64,000 nucleotides of DNA from DASQFQ01 sp963722815 (lineage in GTDB: Bacteria; Actinomycetota; Thermoleophilia; Solirubrobacterales; Solirubrobacteraceae): assembly GCA_963722815.1 (NCBI GenBank), contig CAVROM010000004.1, positions 310,001 to 374,000 of the forward strand. Reading direction: 5' to 3'. This document shows, piece after piece, positions 40,587 to 48,423 of the stretch (its first letter is position 1; each line of letters starts with the position of its first letter). Under the pieces are notes generated by a model. It made no database searches. It was not told where the DNA came from and saw only the letters and a program-made list of their open reading frames with translations. The translations under genes and the position numbers were made by a program.

Positions 40587-41282
40587 ATGACCGGCGCACC
40601 GGAACCCCCGTGGCGGCGCAAGCCCGAGCCACCTGATCGCGGCGAGCGCCGCCGGCTCACGCGCGACGCCATCGTCGACGCCGCGCTGGTGCTGCTCGAC
40701 CGCGAGGGCATCGCCGGGCTGAGCATGCGGCGCCTGGCGAAGGAGCTCGACGTCGGCGCAGCCTCGCTCTACTGGCACGTGGGCGACAAGGAGGAGCTGC
40801 TCGGCCTGCTGCTCGACCGCATCGTCGGCGAGACCGAGGTGCCCGACCCGGATCCGGCCAACTGGCAGGAGCAGATGAAGGAGCTGGGGCGGGAGTCGCG
40901 CCGGCTGCTGCAGCGCCATCGCGACGCGGCGCAGATCTCGATGGGCCGCGTCCCTGTCGGGCCCAACTCGATGCCGGTGATGGAGCGCAACCTCGCGATC
41001 CTCGTCGCCGCCGGGCTGCCGCCGCGCGTGCTCTCGCTCGCCGCCGACACCTTCGCGCTCTACGTCGGCGGCTTCGCGTTCGAGGAGAGCCTGCGCGGCG
41101 ACGAGTCGGCCGACCCGCAGCAGCTCGCCGAGTACTTCCGCTCGCTCCCGGAAGACCAGTTCCCGACGCTCGTGGCGCTCGCCGACGACCTCACCGCCGG
41201 CGACGCCGACGAGCGCTTCGAGTTCGGGCTCGAGCTGCTCTTGCGCGGGCTCGAGGCGATGGCGAAGGACGAGGGCGCCTAG
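40587..41282 (+). CDS. TetR/AcrR family repressor of the ABC exporter
   Basis: A 231-residue regulator. After a proline-rich lead, the HTH is LTRDAIVDAALVLLDREGIAGLSMRRLAKELDVGAASLYWHVGDKEELLGLLLD (about 25-78), followed by a TetR_C_1 type ligand-binding domain (VGPNSMPVMERNLAILVAAGLPP, FALYVGGFAFEESL). This C-terminal type is common in regulators of antibiotic efflux. Divergent from drrAB-like genes with a palindromic operator between; convergent with the VOC gene, with a terminator hairpin between them. The inducer is unknown. Confidence 0.93.
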   Translation: MTGAPEPPWRRKPEPPDRGERRRLTRDAIVDAALVLLDREGIAGLSMRRLAKELDVGAASLYWHVGDKEELLGLLLDRIVGETEVPDPDPANWQEQMKELGRESRRLLQRHRDAAQISMGRVPVGPNSMPVMERNLAILVAAGLPPRVLSLAADTFALYVGGFAFEESLRGDESADPQQLAEYFRSLPEDQFPTLVALADDLTAGDADERFEFGLELLLRGLEAMAKDEGA

Positions 41283-41289
41283 CCCCCCG

Positions 41290-41310
41290 CTAGGCAGCAA
41301 GCTGCCTGGC
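41290..41310. terminator. Bidirectional terminator hairpin between tetR and VOC genes
   Basis: AGGCAG (41292-41297) and CTGCCT (41302-41307) form a perfect stem with loop CAAG; flanking C-G and U-G pairs extend it to 8 bp. It lies between two convergent stop codons. A 12-bp direct repeat GCGCCTAGCCCC flanks it (about 41275 and 41314). Confidence 0.6.
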
Positions 41311-41317
41311 TTGGCGC

Positions 41318-41749
41318 CTAGCCCCCGAGACCCTTCTCGGCCAGCTGCGCCCGCGCTTCCTCGGTCTTCTCCAGCGCCAGCCCCATCCCGCGCAGCACCT
41401 CCGGGGCCTTCGTGAACTGCACGTCGGCGTACTCGACGATCTCGAACTCGTTGCCCCACGGGTCGGCGAAGCGCAGCCCGCGGCCGCGGTGCGGCCTGAT
41501 CCCCGCCTCCTTCAACGCGCTGCGCACCGCCTCGCGGTCGTCGACCACGAGCCCGAAGTGGCGGTCGTCGTCCGGCCCCTGGCGGCGCCCCTCGGCCACG
41601 GCGAGGAACTGGTCGCCCATGTCGATGAACGCCATCCCGCGTACGCGGCCGCGCAGCTCGAAGTCGAACAGCCGCCGGTACAGATCGAGCGCCGCGTCGA
41701 GGTCGCCGACCTCGAGCGCCACGTGGTTGATCCCGACGAGGCGCGCCAT
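41318..41749 (-). CDS. VOC family protein (glyoxalase-like)
   Basis: A 143-residue VOC-fold protein: VGINHVALEVGDLDAALDLYRRLFDFELRGR opens the first beta-alpha-beta-beta-beta unit, with a metal-ligand type histidine in INHVAL; DRHFGLVVDDREAV and RFADPWGNEFEIVEYADVQF form the second unit, with the C-terminal Glu in NEFEIVEY. The last ~30 residues are a helical tail. The substrate is unknown. It is the only gene in its transcript as far as can be seen. Confidence 0.88.
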   Translation of the reverse strand: MARLVGINHVALEVGDLDAALDLYRRLFDFELRGRVRGMAFIDMGDQFLAVAEGRRQGPDDDRHFGLVVDDREAVRSALKEAGIRPHRGRGLRFADPWGNEFEIVEYADVQFTKAPEVLRGMGLALEKTEEARAQLAEKGLGG

Positions 41750-41847
41750 GGCCGAATGGTACGTCCGTCTAGGCCGGGTCGATGCCTCAGGTCAGGGGCC
41801 GATGGCAAGAGGGAAGGAATCCAGGCAACCACGGAAGGTCATCTCCA

Positions 41848-41973
41848 ATGCATCGCAACGTCAAGCGAGTGCTGTGCGCGCTCGGCATCACCCTCATCGT
41901 CCTGCCGGCGGCCATCTCCGACGCTCATCAGCTGAGCCAGCACCAGGCGCAGGTCGTCCACCACGCTCGCTAA
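41848..41973 (+). CDS. Candidate 41-residue secreted peptide, histidine-rich
   Basis: MHRNVKRVLCALGITLIVLP begins with a basic stretch and a hydrophobic core that end at AAISDA, a good signal-peptide shape; the remainder (HQLSQHQAQVVHHAR) is about 15 residues with four histidines. GGAAGG lies about 13 nt before the ATG. The gene ends 16 bp before cysK. Too short for firm support; a leader peptide or a secreted metal-binding peptide are both possible. Confidence 0.45.
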   Translation: MHRNVKRVLCALGITLIVLPAAISDAHQLSQHQAQVVHHAR

Positions 41974-41974
41974 A

Positions 41975-41980
41975 TACCCT
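41975..41980 (+). promoter_or_regulatory. -10-like element of the cysK operon
   Basis: TACCCT, 9 nt before the cysK ATG at 41990, directly after the stop of the small peptide ORF. Confidence 0.4.
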
Positions 41981-41989
41981 GTGGGGTGA

Positions 41990-42931
41990 ATGGCCCCGAT
42001 CCCGATCAACATTGCGGACTGGGTCGGCCGCACGCCGATGGTGCAGCTGACCCGCCTGGCGCCCGACGCGCCGGGGTCGCTGTTCGCCAAGCTCGAGATG
42101 CTCAACCCCGGCGGTTCGGTCAAGGACCGCATCGGGGTCGCGATGATCGAGGCCGCGGAGGCCGAGGGCCGGATCGAGCCCGGCCGCACCACGATCGTCG
42201 AGGCGACGAGCGGCAACACCGGCATCGCGCTGGCGTTCGTCTGCGCGGCGAAGGGCTACCAGCTCATCCTCACGCTCCCGCAGGGCATGAGCCGCGAGCG
42301 CGAGGGGCTGCTGCGCCTCTACGGCGCGCAGTTCCAGATCACGGAGTCGCTCGGCGGCATGAACGAGGCGGTCGCCGCCGCCCAGGCGCTCGCGCGCGAC
42401 GACGGCTTCTGGCTCCCCGACCAGTTCTCCAACCCCGCGAACCCGGACGCGCACTACCGCGGCACCGGGCCGGAGCTGTGGGAGGCGCTGGACGGTGACA
42501 TCGACGTGCTGGTGGCCGGCATCGGCACCGGCGGCACGATCACCGGCGCCGGCCGCTTCCTGAAGGAGCGCAACCCGAAGCTGCGGGTGGTCGGCGTCGA
42601 GCCCGCCTCGTCGCCGGTTATCTCCGGCGGGCGCCCCGGGCCGCACAAGATCCAGGGCATCGGCGCGGGCTTCGTCCCGCCGGTGCTCGATCGCGACCTG
42701 CTCGACGAGGTGATCGCGATCGACGACGAGGACGCGCTGGAGACCGCGCGCGTGGTCGCGCGCCGCGAGGGTGTGCTCGCCGGCATCTCCTGCGGCGCCG
42801 CGCTGGCCGCCGCGATCCAGGTCGCCGAGCGCGAGCCCGCGCGGATCGCGGTGGTGCTGCCGGACTCCGGCGAGCGCTACGTCTCGACGCCGTTCTTCGC
42901 CCCCGAGCCGGCCGCGGCGGCGCGCCAATGA
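41990..42931 (+). CDS. cysK: Cysteine synthase A (O-acetylserine sulfhydrylase)
   Basis: A 313-residue PLP enzyme making cysteine from O-acetylserine and sulfide. The Schiff-base lysine is in NPGGSVKDR (Lys45), the substrate loop is TSGNTGIAL (about 71-79) and the phosphate-binding loop is GIGTGGTITG (about 175-184); PGPHKIQGIGAGFVP marks the CysK subtype. It heads an operon in which every downstream gene overlaps or nearly touches the previous one: esterase, TusA-like protein, E1-like enzyme, cysE. It may form the usual CysE-CysK complex with the product of the last gene. Confidence 0.96.
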   Translation: MAPIPINIADWVGRTPMVQLTRLAPDAPGSLFAKLEMLNPGGSVKDRIGVAMIEAAEAEGRIEPGRTTIVEATSGNTGIALAFVCAAKGYQLILTLPQGMSREREGLLRLYGAQFQITESLGGMNEAVAAAQALARDDGFWLPDQFSNPANPDAHYRGTGPELWEALDGDIDVLVAGIGTGGTITGAGRFLKERNPKLRVVGVEPASSPVISGGRPGPHKIQGIGAGFVPPVLDRDLLDEVIAIDDEDALETARVVARREGVLAGISCGAALAAAIQVAEREPARIAVVLPDSGERYVSTPFFAPEPAAAARQ

Positions 42932-43971
42932 CGCTGCGCGAGGCCTCGGGCTCCGCGGGAGCGCCGTGGGAGCGGCCGCTGCGGGGCACGCTCGACCGGC
43001 TCGTCGTCCAGTCCGAGCTGCTCGCGGGCAACCCGCTCGGCGATCCGGCGACGCGCCCGCTGTGGGTCTACTCCGCGCCCGGCGTCGGCGACGAGCCGGT
43101 GCCCACCGTCTACGTGATCCAGGGCTTCCTCGGCCAGGTCGACTCGTGGACCAACCGCTTCCCGTTCGAGCTGACGATGCTGGAGCGCGTCGACGAGATG
43201 TTCGCGGCCGGCGACTGCCCACCTGCGCTGGTGGTGTTCGTCGACGCGTGGACGAGCTACGGCGGCTCGCAGTTCCTCAACTCGTCGAGCACCGGCCGCT
43301 ATCTCGACTACCTGTGCGACGAGGTCGTGCCGTTCGTCAACGATCGCTATCCGGCGCTGCCCGGGCCGCAGCACCGCGGGCTGAGCGGCAAGTCGTCGGG
43401 CGGCTACGGCGCAATGGTGGTGCCGATGCTGCGGCCCGACGTGTTCGGGGCGCTCGCCTCGCACGCCGGGGACGCGCTCTTCGAGTGCTCCTACCTGCCG
43501 AACTTCCCGCAGCTCGCGCGCAAGCTGCGCGACGAGTTCGACGGCTCGGCCGAGAAGTTCTGGGCCGAGCTGCAGGCGATGGACCGGCTCGACATGGAGC
43601 GGTTCGAGAACTTCGATCTGATCGGCTACGCGGCGGCCTACTCGCCCGACCCGGAGCGGCCGGGCAAGGCGCTGCTGCCGTTCGACGTCGCGACCGGGCG
43701 GCTGATCGACGACGTCTGGGCGCAGTGGCTCGAGAAGGACCCGGTGCGGATGGCGCCGCGCCACGCCGACGCGCTGCGCTCGATGCGGCACGTCTACCTC
43801 GACGCCGGCAGGAGCGACGAGTGGTTCCTCGACCTCGGCGCGCAGGCGTTCGGAGCCGAGCTCGACAAGCTCGGCGTCGAGCACACGCTCGAGCTGTTCG
43901 ACGGCAAGCACGGCGGGATCACCTACCGCTACCCGGGCGCGATCCGCGAGCTCGTGCTGGCGCTACGGTGA
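42928..43971 (+). CDS. Putative esterase (Esterase-D/enterochelin-esterase-like fold)
   Basis: A 347-residue alpha/beta hydrolase of the PF00756 type. The nucleophile elbow is GKSSGGYGAMV (Ser at about 154); VPTVYVIQGFLGQVDSW is the early strand/oxyanion region, and a C-terminal KHGGITYRYP supplies the catalytic His, with Asp in YLDAGRSDEW. No signal peptide, so cytoplasmic, unlike mycolyltransferases of this family. Its ATG overlaps the cysK stop as ATGA. Its role within a cysteine operon is unclear: hydrolysis of O-acyl or thioester compounds would fit. Confidence 0.85.
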   Translation: MTLREASGSAGAPWERPLRGTLDRLVVQSELLAGNPLGDPATRPLWVYSAPGVGDEPVPTVYVIQGFLGQVDSWTNRFPFELTMLERVDEMFAAGDCPPALVVFVDAWTSYGGSQFLNSSSTGRYLDYLCDEVVPFVNDRYPALPGPQHRGLSGKSSGGYGAMVVPMLRPDVFGALASHAGDALFECSYLPNFPQLARKLRDEFDGSAEKFWAELQAMDRLDMERFENFDLIGYAAAYSPDPERPGKALLPFDVATGRLIDDVWAQWLEKDPVRMAPRHADALRSMRHVYLDAGRSDEWFLDLGAQAFGAELDKLGVEHTLELFDGKHGGITYRYPGAIRELVLALR

Positions 43972-43975
43972 CGGC

Positions 43976-44176
43976 GTGGTGCTCGACGTCACCGACGTCA
44001 CCTGCCCGCTGACCTGGGTGCGGACCAAGCTCGCTCTCGAGCGGCTCGCGCCCGGCGAGGAGCTGGTGGTGGTCGTGAACCCGGGCGAGGCGTTGGAGAA
44101 CGTCCCGCGCTCGGCGGCCGAGGCCGGGCACGACGTCAGCGTCGAGGGCACGCGGGTGAGGATCGTGCGGCGGTGA
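43976..44176 (+). CDS. TusA/SirA-like sulfur carrier protein
   Basis: A 66-residue two-layer alpha/beta protein. It starts LDVTDVTCPLTWVRTKLALE, with the CP motif at the beginning of the first helix that carries persulfide in TusA proteins, then GEELVVVVNPGEALENVPR and a final strand SVEGTRVRIVRR. TusA-family proteins pass sulfur to thiouridine, molybdopterin or sulfur-oxidation pathways. Here it is coupled to an E1-like adenylating enzyme (GTGA overlap) and lies between cysK and cysE, suggesting delivery of sulfur for cysteine synthesis. Confidence 0.88.
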   Translation: MVLDVTDVTCPLTWVRTKLALERLAPGEELVVVVNPGEALENVPRSAAEAGHDVSVEGTRVRIVRR

Positions 44177-45000
44177 GCGACGACCGGCGCGCGTTCTTCC
44201 GCGGGCTCGTGCGGTCGGCGGCGGAGATGACCGGTCCGCCGCCGCCTCCGGCTCCCGAGGAGGCGCCTCCTGCGCCGGAGGTCTCCGTGGAGCGGTACTC
44301 ACGCCAGCTCGTCCTCCCCGAGTGGAGCGAGCGGGCGCAGCTGGCTCTGGGGGAGGCGAGCGTGCTCGTGATTGGCGCGGGGGCGCTGGGCTCGCCGGTC
44401 GCCACCTACCTCACCGGCGCCGGGGTGGGGCGGGTCGGGGTGGTCGACTCCGACGAGGTCGAGATCTCGAATCTCCCGCGCCAGTGGCTGCACTTCACGC
44501 CCGATGTCGGCGTCGCCAAGGCCGAGAGCGCGGCGGCGAAGCTGCGCTTCCTCAACCCGGAGGCGATCGTCGAGCCCTACTACGCGCGCTTCGCGCCCGC
44601 GATGCTCGAGGGCGCCGATCTGGTGGTCGACTGCTCCGACTCCTTCGCGACCCGCTACGAGGTCAACGCGGCCTGCTGCGCGGCGCGGATCCCGCTCGTC
44701 GAGGGCGGGGTGCTGGGGCTCAGCGGCCTCGTGATGGCGATCCGGCCCGGCGTCTCGGCGTGCTACCGCTGCTCTTTCCCCGAGGCCCCGCCCTCGGCGC
44801 CGAGCTGCGCGGAGGCCGGCGTGCTCGGCCCGGCGGCGGGCGTGATCGGCTCGCTGCAGGCGCTCGAGGCGCTGAAGCTGCTGGCCGGGCTCGACGGCGC
44901 GCTGCTCGACGCGTTCCTCCAGGTCGACCTCCACGACCACACGTTCCTGCGCGTCGCGACGTCCCGCCGGGCGGACTGCCCGGACTGTGCCACGCTGTAA
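44173..45000 (+). CDS. E1-like adenylyltransferase (MoeB/ThiF/HesA family)
   Basis: A 275-residue E1-superfamily enzyme. YSRQLVLPEWSE starts the conserved core, followed by the ATP-binding VLVIGAGALGSPVATYL, the DSDEVEISNLPRQ loop, the adenylation aspartate in VVDCSDSFATRYEVN, and zinc-binding CYRC with CPDC at the C-terminus. There is no rhodanese domain. The N-terminal ~40 residues are an unusual basic-amphipathic then Pro-rich extension (RRAFFRGLVRSAAEM, PPPPPAPEE). E1 enzymes activate a carrier's C-terminal Gly-Gly; the neighbouring TusA-like protein ends RIVRR, not GG, so the true partner is uncertain. Confidence 0.9.
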   Translation: MSDDRRAFFRGLVRSAAEMTGPPPPPAPEEAPPAPEVSVERYSRQLVLPEWSERAQLALGEASVLVIGAGALGSPVATYLTGAGVGRVGVVDSDEVEISNLPRQWLHFTPDVGVAKAESAAAKLRFLNPEAIVEPYYARFAPAMLEGADLVVDCSDSFATRYEVNAACCAARIPLVEGGVLGLSGLVMAIRPGVSACYRCSFPEAPPSAPSCAEAGVLGPAAGVIGSLQALEALKLLAGLDGALLDAFLQVDLHDHTFLRVATSRRADCPDCATL

Positions 45001-45003
45001 CGC

Positions 45004-45744
45004 ATGATCGGCATCCGCACCGCCGCTCGCGTGCTCGGGGAGCTACGGCGCGACATCACCGCCGCCCACGAGCGCGACCCCGCCGCCCGCGGCGTGACGG
45101 GGCTCGAGATCCTCGCCACCTGGCCGGGCGTGCACGCGCTGCTCGCCCACCGCGTGGCGCACGCGCTGAGCGAGGCCGGCGTGCCGGTCGCGCCGCGCAC
45201 GATCGCCGCCGCCGCCCGCGCGGTGACGGGCATCGAGATCCATCCCTGCGCCGACGTCGGCGACGGGCTGTTCATCGACCACGGGATGGGCGTCGTGATC
45301 GGCGAGACGGCCGAGATCGGCGAGAACGTCACGCTGTACCAAGGCGTGACGCTGGGCGGCACCGGCTTCGCGACCGGCAAGCGCCACCCGACGGTCGAGG
45401 ACAACGTGACGATCGGCTCCGGCGCCAAGCTGCTCGGCCCGATCCGGATCGGGCACGGGGCGAAGATCGGCGCCAACGCGGTCGTCGTCCACGACGTGCC
45501 GCCGAACTCGACGGTCGTCGGCAACCCTGGCCACACCGTGCGGGTGGAGGGGCGCAAGCCCGAGGGGCCGGACGCCGACTGGGTCCACCTGCCCGACCCG
45601 ATCGCCGACGCGCTGAAGGCGCTCTCGCGGCGGATCGCCGAGCTCGAGCAGGAGCTCGACCAGGTCCGCGGCGAGCCGTCGGAGCCGCGCGGCGACGTGC
45701 TGCCGCTGCGGCCCGTGCGTGGACCGAACCCCGCTGGCGGGTAG
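45004..45744 (+). CDS. cysE: Serine O-acetyltransferase
   Basis: A 246-residue left-handed beta-helix acetyltransferase that makes O-acetylserine, the substrate of CysK. The N-terminal helices are followed by HPCADVGDGLFIDHGMGVVIGE (with the catalytic Asp/His pair), VTLYQGVTLGGTG and the hexapeptide repeats GARIG-like AKIGANAVVVHDVPPNSTVVG. The ~45-residue tail after VGNPGHTVRVEG is coiled-coil-like and acidic and replaces the short Ile-ended tail that binds CysK in enterobacteria. Three bases separate it from the E1 gene, completing the cys operon. Confidence 0.95.
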   Translation: MIGIRTAARVLGELRRDITAAHERDPAARGVTGLEILATWPGVHALLAHRVAHALSEAGVPVAPRTIAAAARAVTGIEIHPCADVGDGLFIDHGMGVVIGETAEIGENVTLYQGVTLGGTGFATGKRHPTVEDNVTIGSGAKLLGPIRIGHGAKIGANAVVVHDVPPNSTVVGNPGHTVRVEGRKPEGPDADWVHLPDPIADALKALSRRIAELEQELDQVRGEPSEPRGDVLPLRPVRGPNPAGG

Positions 45745-45754
45745 CCCGGGGCGC

Positions 45755-47092
45755 ATGCCGATGCGCGTGCTCCTCCTCACCGTCCTCCTCGTCCTCCTCG
45801 TCCTGCTCGCCGCGCCCGCCGCGCGTGCCCAGAGCGGGCTCGACGCCGCCGCGGAGGCATTGAAGTCCGACCCCGTCCACGTCGACCCCGACGTCGAGGC
45901 CAAGCTGTCCGACAGCGAGGCCGACGAGCTGCGGCAGCGCATCACCGACAAGGACGCCGGGCCGATGTACGTCGCCGTCATGCCGCGCGACGTCGTGTCC
46001 GGGTCCGGCGGATCGGTTGGCGCGGCGCTCACTGGGCTCGGCAAGGGCGTGAACCGAGGCGGTACCTACGTGCTCGTCGCCGGCCGCTCGCTCCGCGCAG
46101 GCAGCACCGAGGGGGCCGCGCCGGAAGGTGCCACTGCCAAGGCGATGAACGCCGCGTTGAAGGCGCACCGCGACGAGGGCCTGAGCGCGATCCTGCTCGA
46201 CTTCACCGACCGCATGGGGGAGGTCAAGGCGGGCTCGGGCGCGGCCGCGAGCCCGAACGGCGGCGGCGACGGCGGGGGAGGCGGCGGCTGGTTCCCGATC
46301 GCGCTCGGCGTGTTCGCGCTCGGCGGCGGCGCGGTCGCCATCTCCCGCGGGCGGCGGCAGAAGCGCGAGCGAGAGCAGCGCTTCCAGGAGGTCCACGGCA
46401 CCGTGCGCGGCGACGTGGTCGAGCTCGGTGACGAGATCCGCGCGCTCGACCTCGACGTCCAGATGCCGGGCGCGAACGAGGAGGCCAAGACGGACTACGA
46501 GGCCGCGCTCGGCGCCTACGAGCGGGCCTCGGCGGCGGTCGACCGCGCGCGCACGCCGCAGGACCTCGAGCCGGTCGGCGCGGCCGTGGAGGAGGGCCAC
46601 TTCGCGATGGCCTCCGCCCGCGCGCGGCTGGAGGGCAAGGAGCCGCCCGAGCGCACCCCGCCGTGCTTCTTCGACCCCCGCCACGGCCCCTCCTCGCGAT
46701 CCATCATGTGGTCACCGCCCTGGGGCGAGCCCCGCGAGGTGCCCGCCTGCGAGGCCGACGCCCAGCGCGTCGAGCGCGGCGAGGGGCCCGACCCGCGGCA
46801 GGTCACGCTCGGCGGCCGCCAGATGCCGTACTGGAACGCCGGCCCGGCCTACGCGCCCTACATGGGCGGCTTCTTCGGCGGCGGGCTGCTCCCGGGGATC
46901 TTCCTGGGCTCGGTGCTGGGCGGCGGGATGTGGGGCGGCGGCTACGGCGGCTGGGGCCCGGGGGACTCCGGCGGAGGTGGCTGGGACAGCGGCTCCGGCG
47001 GCGGGGACTTCGGCGGCGGCGACTTTGGCGGCGGCGGCTTCGGGGGAGGCGACTTCGGAGGCGGCGGAGACTTCGGCGGCGGCGACTTCTAG
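45755..47092 (+). CDS. Secreted TPM-like protein with glycine-rich tail
   Basis: A 445-residue membrane-associated protein: signal sequence (RVLLLTVLLVLLVLLAAPAARA), an extracytoplasmic domain of about 130 residues resembling TPM domains (DAGPMYVAVMPRDVV, GGTYVLVAGRSLRAG), a Gly-rich hinge and a transmembrane helix (WFPIALGVFALGGGAVAIS), a ~150-residue cytoplasmic helical region (FQEVHGTVRGDVVELGDEI), and a C-terminal tail of GGGDF/GGGGF repeats. This order, ending in a glycine-rich tail, recalls YgcG-type TPM proteins. ATG 45755 is preferred; 45719 or 45761 are alternatives. Function unknown. Confidence 0.75.
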   Translation: MPMRVLLLTVLLVLLVLLAAPAARAQSGLDAAAEALKSDPVHVDPDVEAKLSDSEADELRQRITDKDAGPMYVAVMPRDVVSGSGGSVGAALTGLGKGVNRGGTYVLVAGRSLRAGSTEGAAPEGATAKAMNAALKAHRDEGLSAILLDFTDRMGEVKAGSGAAASPNGGGDGGGGGGWFPIALGVFALGGGAVAISRGRRQKREREQRFQEVHGTVRGDVVELGDEIRALDLDVQMPGANEEAKTDYEAALGAYERASAAVDRARTPQDLEPVGAAVEEGHFAMASARARLEGKEPPERTPPCFFDPRHGPSSRSIMWSPPWGEPREVPACEADAQRVERGEGPDPRQVTLGGRQMPYWNAGPAYAPYMGGFFGGGLLPGIFLGSVLGGGMWGGGYGGWGPGDSGGGGWDSGSGGGDFGGGDFGGGGFGGGDFGGGGDFGGGDF

Positions 47093-47146
47093 GCGGCGGA
47101 GCCAGCCTGGCGCGGACGCGCCCGTTCCGCTGGGTAGCCCCGCCCG

Positions 47147-47959
47147 ATGAAACGGATCCTGATCACCGGCGCGTCGTCCGGCATCGGCGCTGCAACCGCC
47201 CTGCACCTCGACCGGCAGGGCATGGAGGTGTTCGCCGCGGTCCGCGAGCCGGAGGGCGCAGGCGCACTTGCCACGGCGTCCGGCCGCCTGCGGACGATCG
47301 CCCTCGACGTCACCGATCCCGGATCGATCGAGCGGGCGATGGCCGAGGTCAGCGGTGGGCTCGACGGGCTCGTCAACAACGCGGGCATCGGCGTCCCCGG
47401 CCCGCTCGAGGTGCTCGCGGCCGACGACCTGCGCGAGCAGCTCGAGGTCAACGTCATCGGGCAGGTCGCGGTCACGCAGGCCGCCCTGCCGCTGCTGCGC
47501 CGGGCGGCCGGGCGCATCGTCTTCGTCGGCTCGGTGGGCGGCCGGCTCGCCTCGCAGTTCGCGGGCCCGTACCACGCGTCGAAGTTCGCAATCGAGGCGA
47601 TCGCGGACGTCTGGCGCCAGGAGCTCGAGCCCGAGGCGATCGCGGTCGTGCTCGTCGAGCCGAGCGCGATCTCGACCCCGATCTGGGACAAGGCGATCGA
47701 ACGGCTCGATTCGCTGCTCGCGGGCTCGGACCCGCGGCTCGGCCGCTATCGGGAGCGCCTCGCGAGCTTCCGCGACAGCCTCCAGAGCGCCGACGAGCAC
47801 GGCAAATCGCCCGACGACGTCGCCGAGGCGATCGAGCAGGCCCTGACCGAGGACGAGCCCGACACCCGCTACGTGGTGGGAGCGGCCGGGAAGCTCGCCA
47901 CCGCGCTGCGTCCGCTCATCCCCGACCGGCTCGCCGACAAGCTCGGCGAGCGAACCTGA
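47147..47959 (+). CDS. Short-chain dehydrogenase/reductase
   Basis: A 270-residue classical SDR: ITGASSGIGAATALHL (cofactor glycine motif, about 6-21), VNNAGIG (about 82-88), catalytic Ser in VGSVGG and the YHASK motif (about 144-148). An acidic residue after the second strand is not obvious (AAVREPEG), leaning to NADP(H). After FAIEAIADVWRQEL it resembles 17-beta-hydroxysteroid/retinol dehydrogenase-like SDRs. Substrate unknown. It precedes the SRPBCC gene by 29 bp, but that gene seems to have its own -10. Confidence 0.92.
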   Translation: MKRILITGASSGIGAATALHLDRQGMEVFAAVREPEGAGALATASGRLRTIALDVTDPGSIERAMAEVSGGLDGLVNNAGIGVPGPLEVLAADDLREQLEVNVIGQVAVTQAALPLLRRAAGRIVFVGSVGGRLASQFAGPYHASKFAIEAIADVWRQELEPEAIAVVLVEPSAISTPIWDKAIERLDSLLAGSDPRLGRYRERLASFRDSLQSADEHGKSPDDVAEAIEQALTEDEPDTRYVVGAAGKLATALRPLIPDRLADKLGERT

Positions 47960-47975
47960 GCAAGGCCCCGGGGGA

Positions 47976-47981
47976 TACGCT
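47976..47981 (+). promoter_or_regulatory. -10-like element of the SRPBCC gene
   Basis: TACGCT, 7 nt before ATG 47989, in the short gap after the SDR gene. Confidence 0.4.
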
Positions 47982-47988
47982 CGCGGCC

Positions 47989-48423
47989 ATGGCCAAGACC
48001 GTGCGCTCGACCGACATCGCCAAGCCGCCCGAAGTGGTCTTCCCGTACCTCTTCGAGGCGGACAAGGTCCCGCAGTGGACCACCGGCCTCCACGGCTACC
48101 AGCGGCTGGACGGCGGCGCGCTCGGGAAGGGGTCGAAGTTCCGCGAGAACCTCGAGGTGTCGGGGCAGAAGATCGACGCCGAGCTCGAGATCACCGCCTT
48201 CGATCCGCCGCACCGCGCCGAGTCTCGCACCGAGATCCGCGGGATCGACGTGATCTCGACCTACGAGCTCACGCCCTCAGGCGCGGGCACGCGGCTGACC
48301 CAGACGATCGAGGCGACGGGCGGCGGGCTGAAGGGCCGTGTGCTGATCCCCGTCATCCAGCCCCATCTGGAGAAGAAGCTCGACGCTGACCTCGCCGCGC
48401 TGGCCTCGCTCCTGAACGACTAG
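47989..48423 (+). CDS. SRPBCC (polyketide cyclase/START-like) family protein
   Basis: A 144-residue helix-grip protein: STDIAKPPEVVFPYLFEADKVPQWTTGL is the standard opening (interaction strand plus two short helices), followed by the beta sheet (ELEITAFDPPHRAESRTEI, STYELTPSGAGTRLTQTIEAT) and the long C-terminal helix PHLEKKLDADLAALASLL. These proteins bind hydrophobic ligands or act as cyclases; nothing indicates a catalytic site here. Its stop codon lies inside a 30-bp perfect palindrome. Confidence 0.88.
   Translation: MAKTVRSTDIAKPPEVVFPYLFEADKVPQWTTGLHGYQRLDGGALGKGSKFRENLEVSGQKIDAELEITAFDPPHRAESRTEIRGIDVISTYELTPSGAGTRLTQTIEATGGGLKGRVLIPVIQPHLEKKLDADLAALASLLND

Noticed and set aside
40570..40590. 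tRNA-like GTTCGAGTC word
   Set aside because: It is one arm of the TetR operator; no acceptor, D or anticodon stem can be built around it. No tRNA was found in the window.
41282..41320. Direct repeat GCGCCTAGCCCC as an attachment site
   Set aside because: The two copies flank only a terminator hairpin between convergent genes; no integrase or mobile gene is near.
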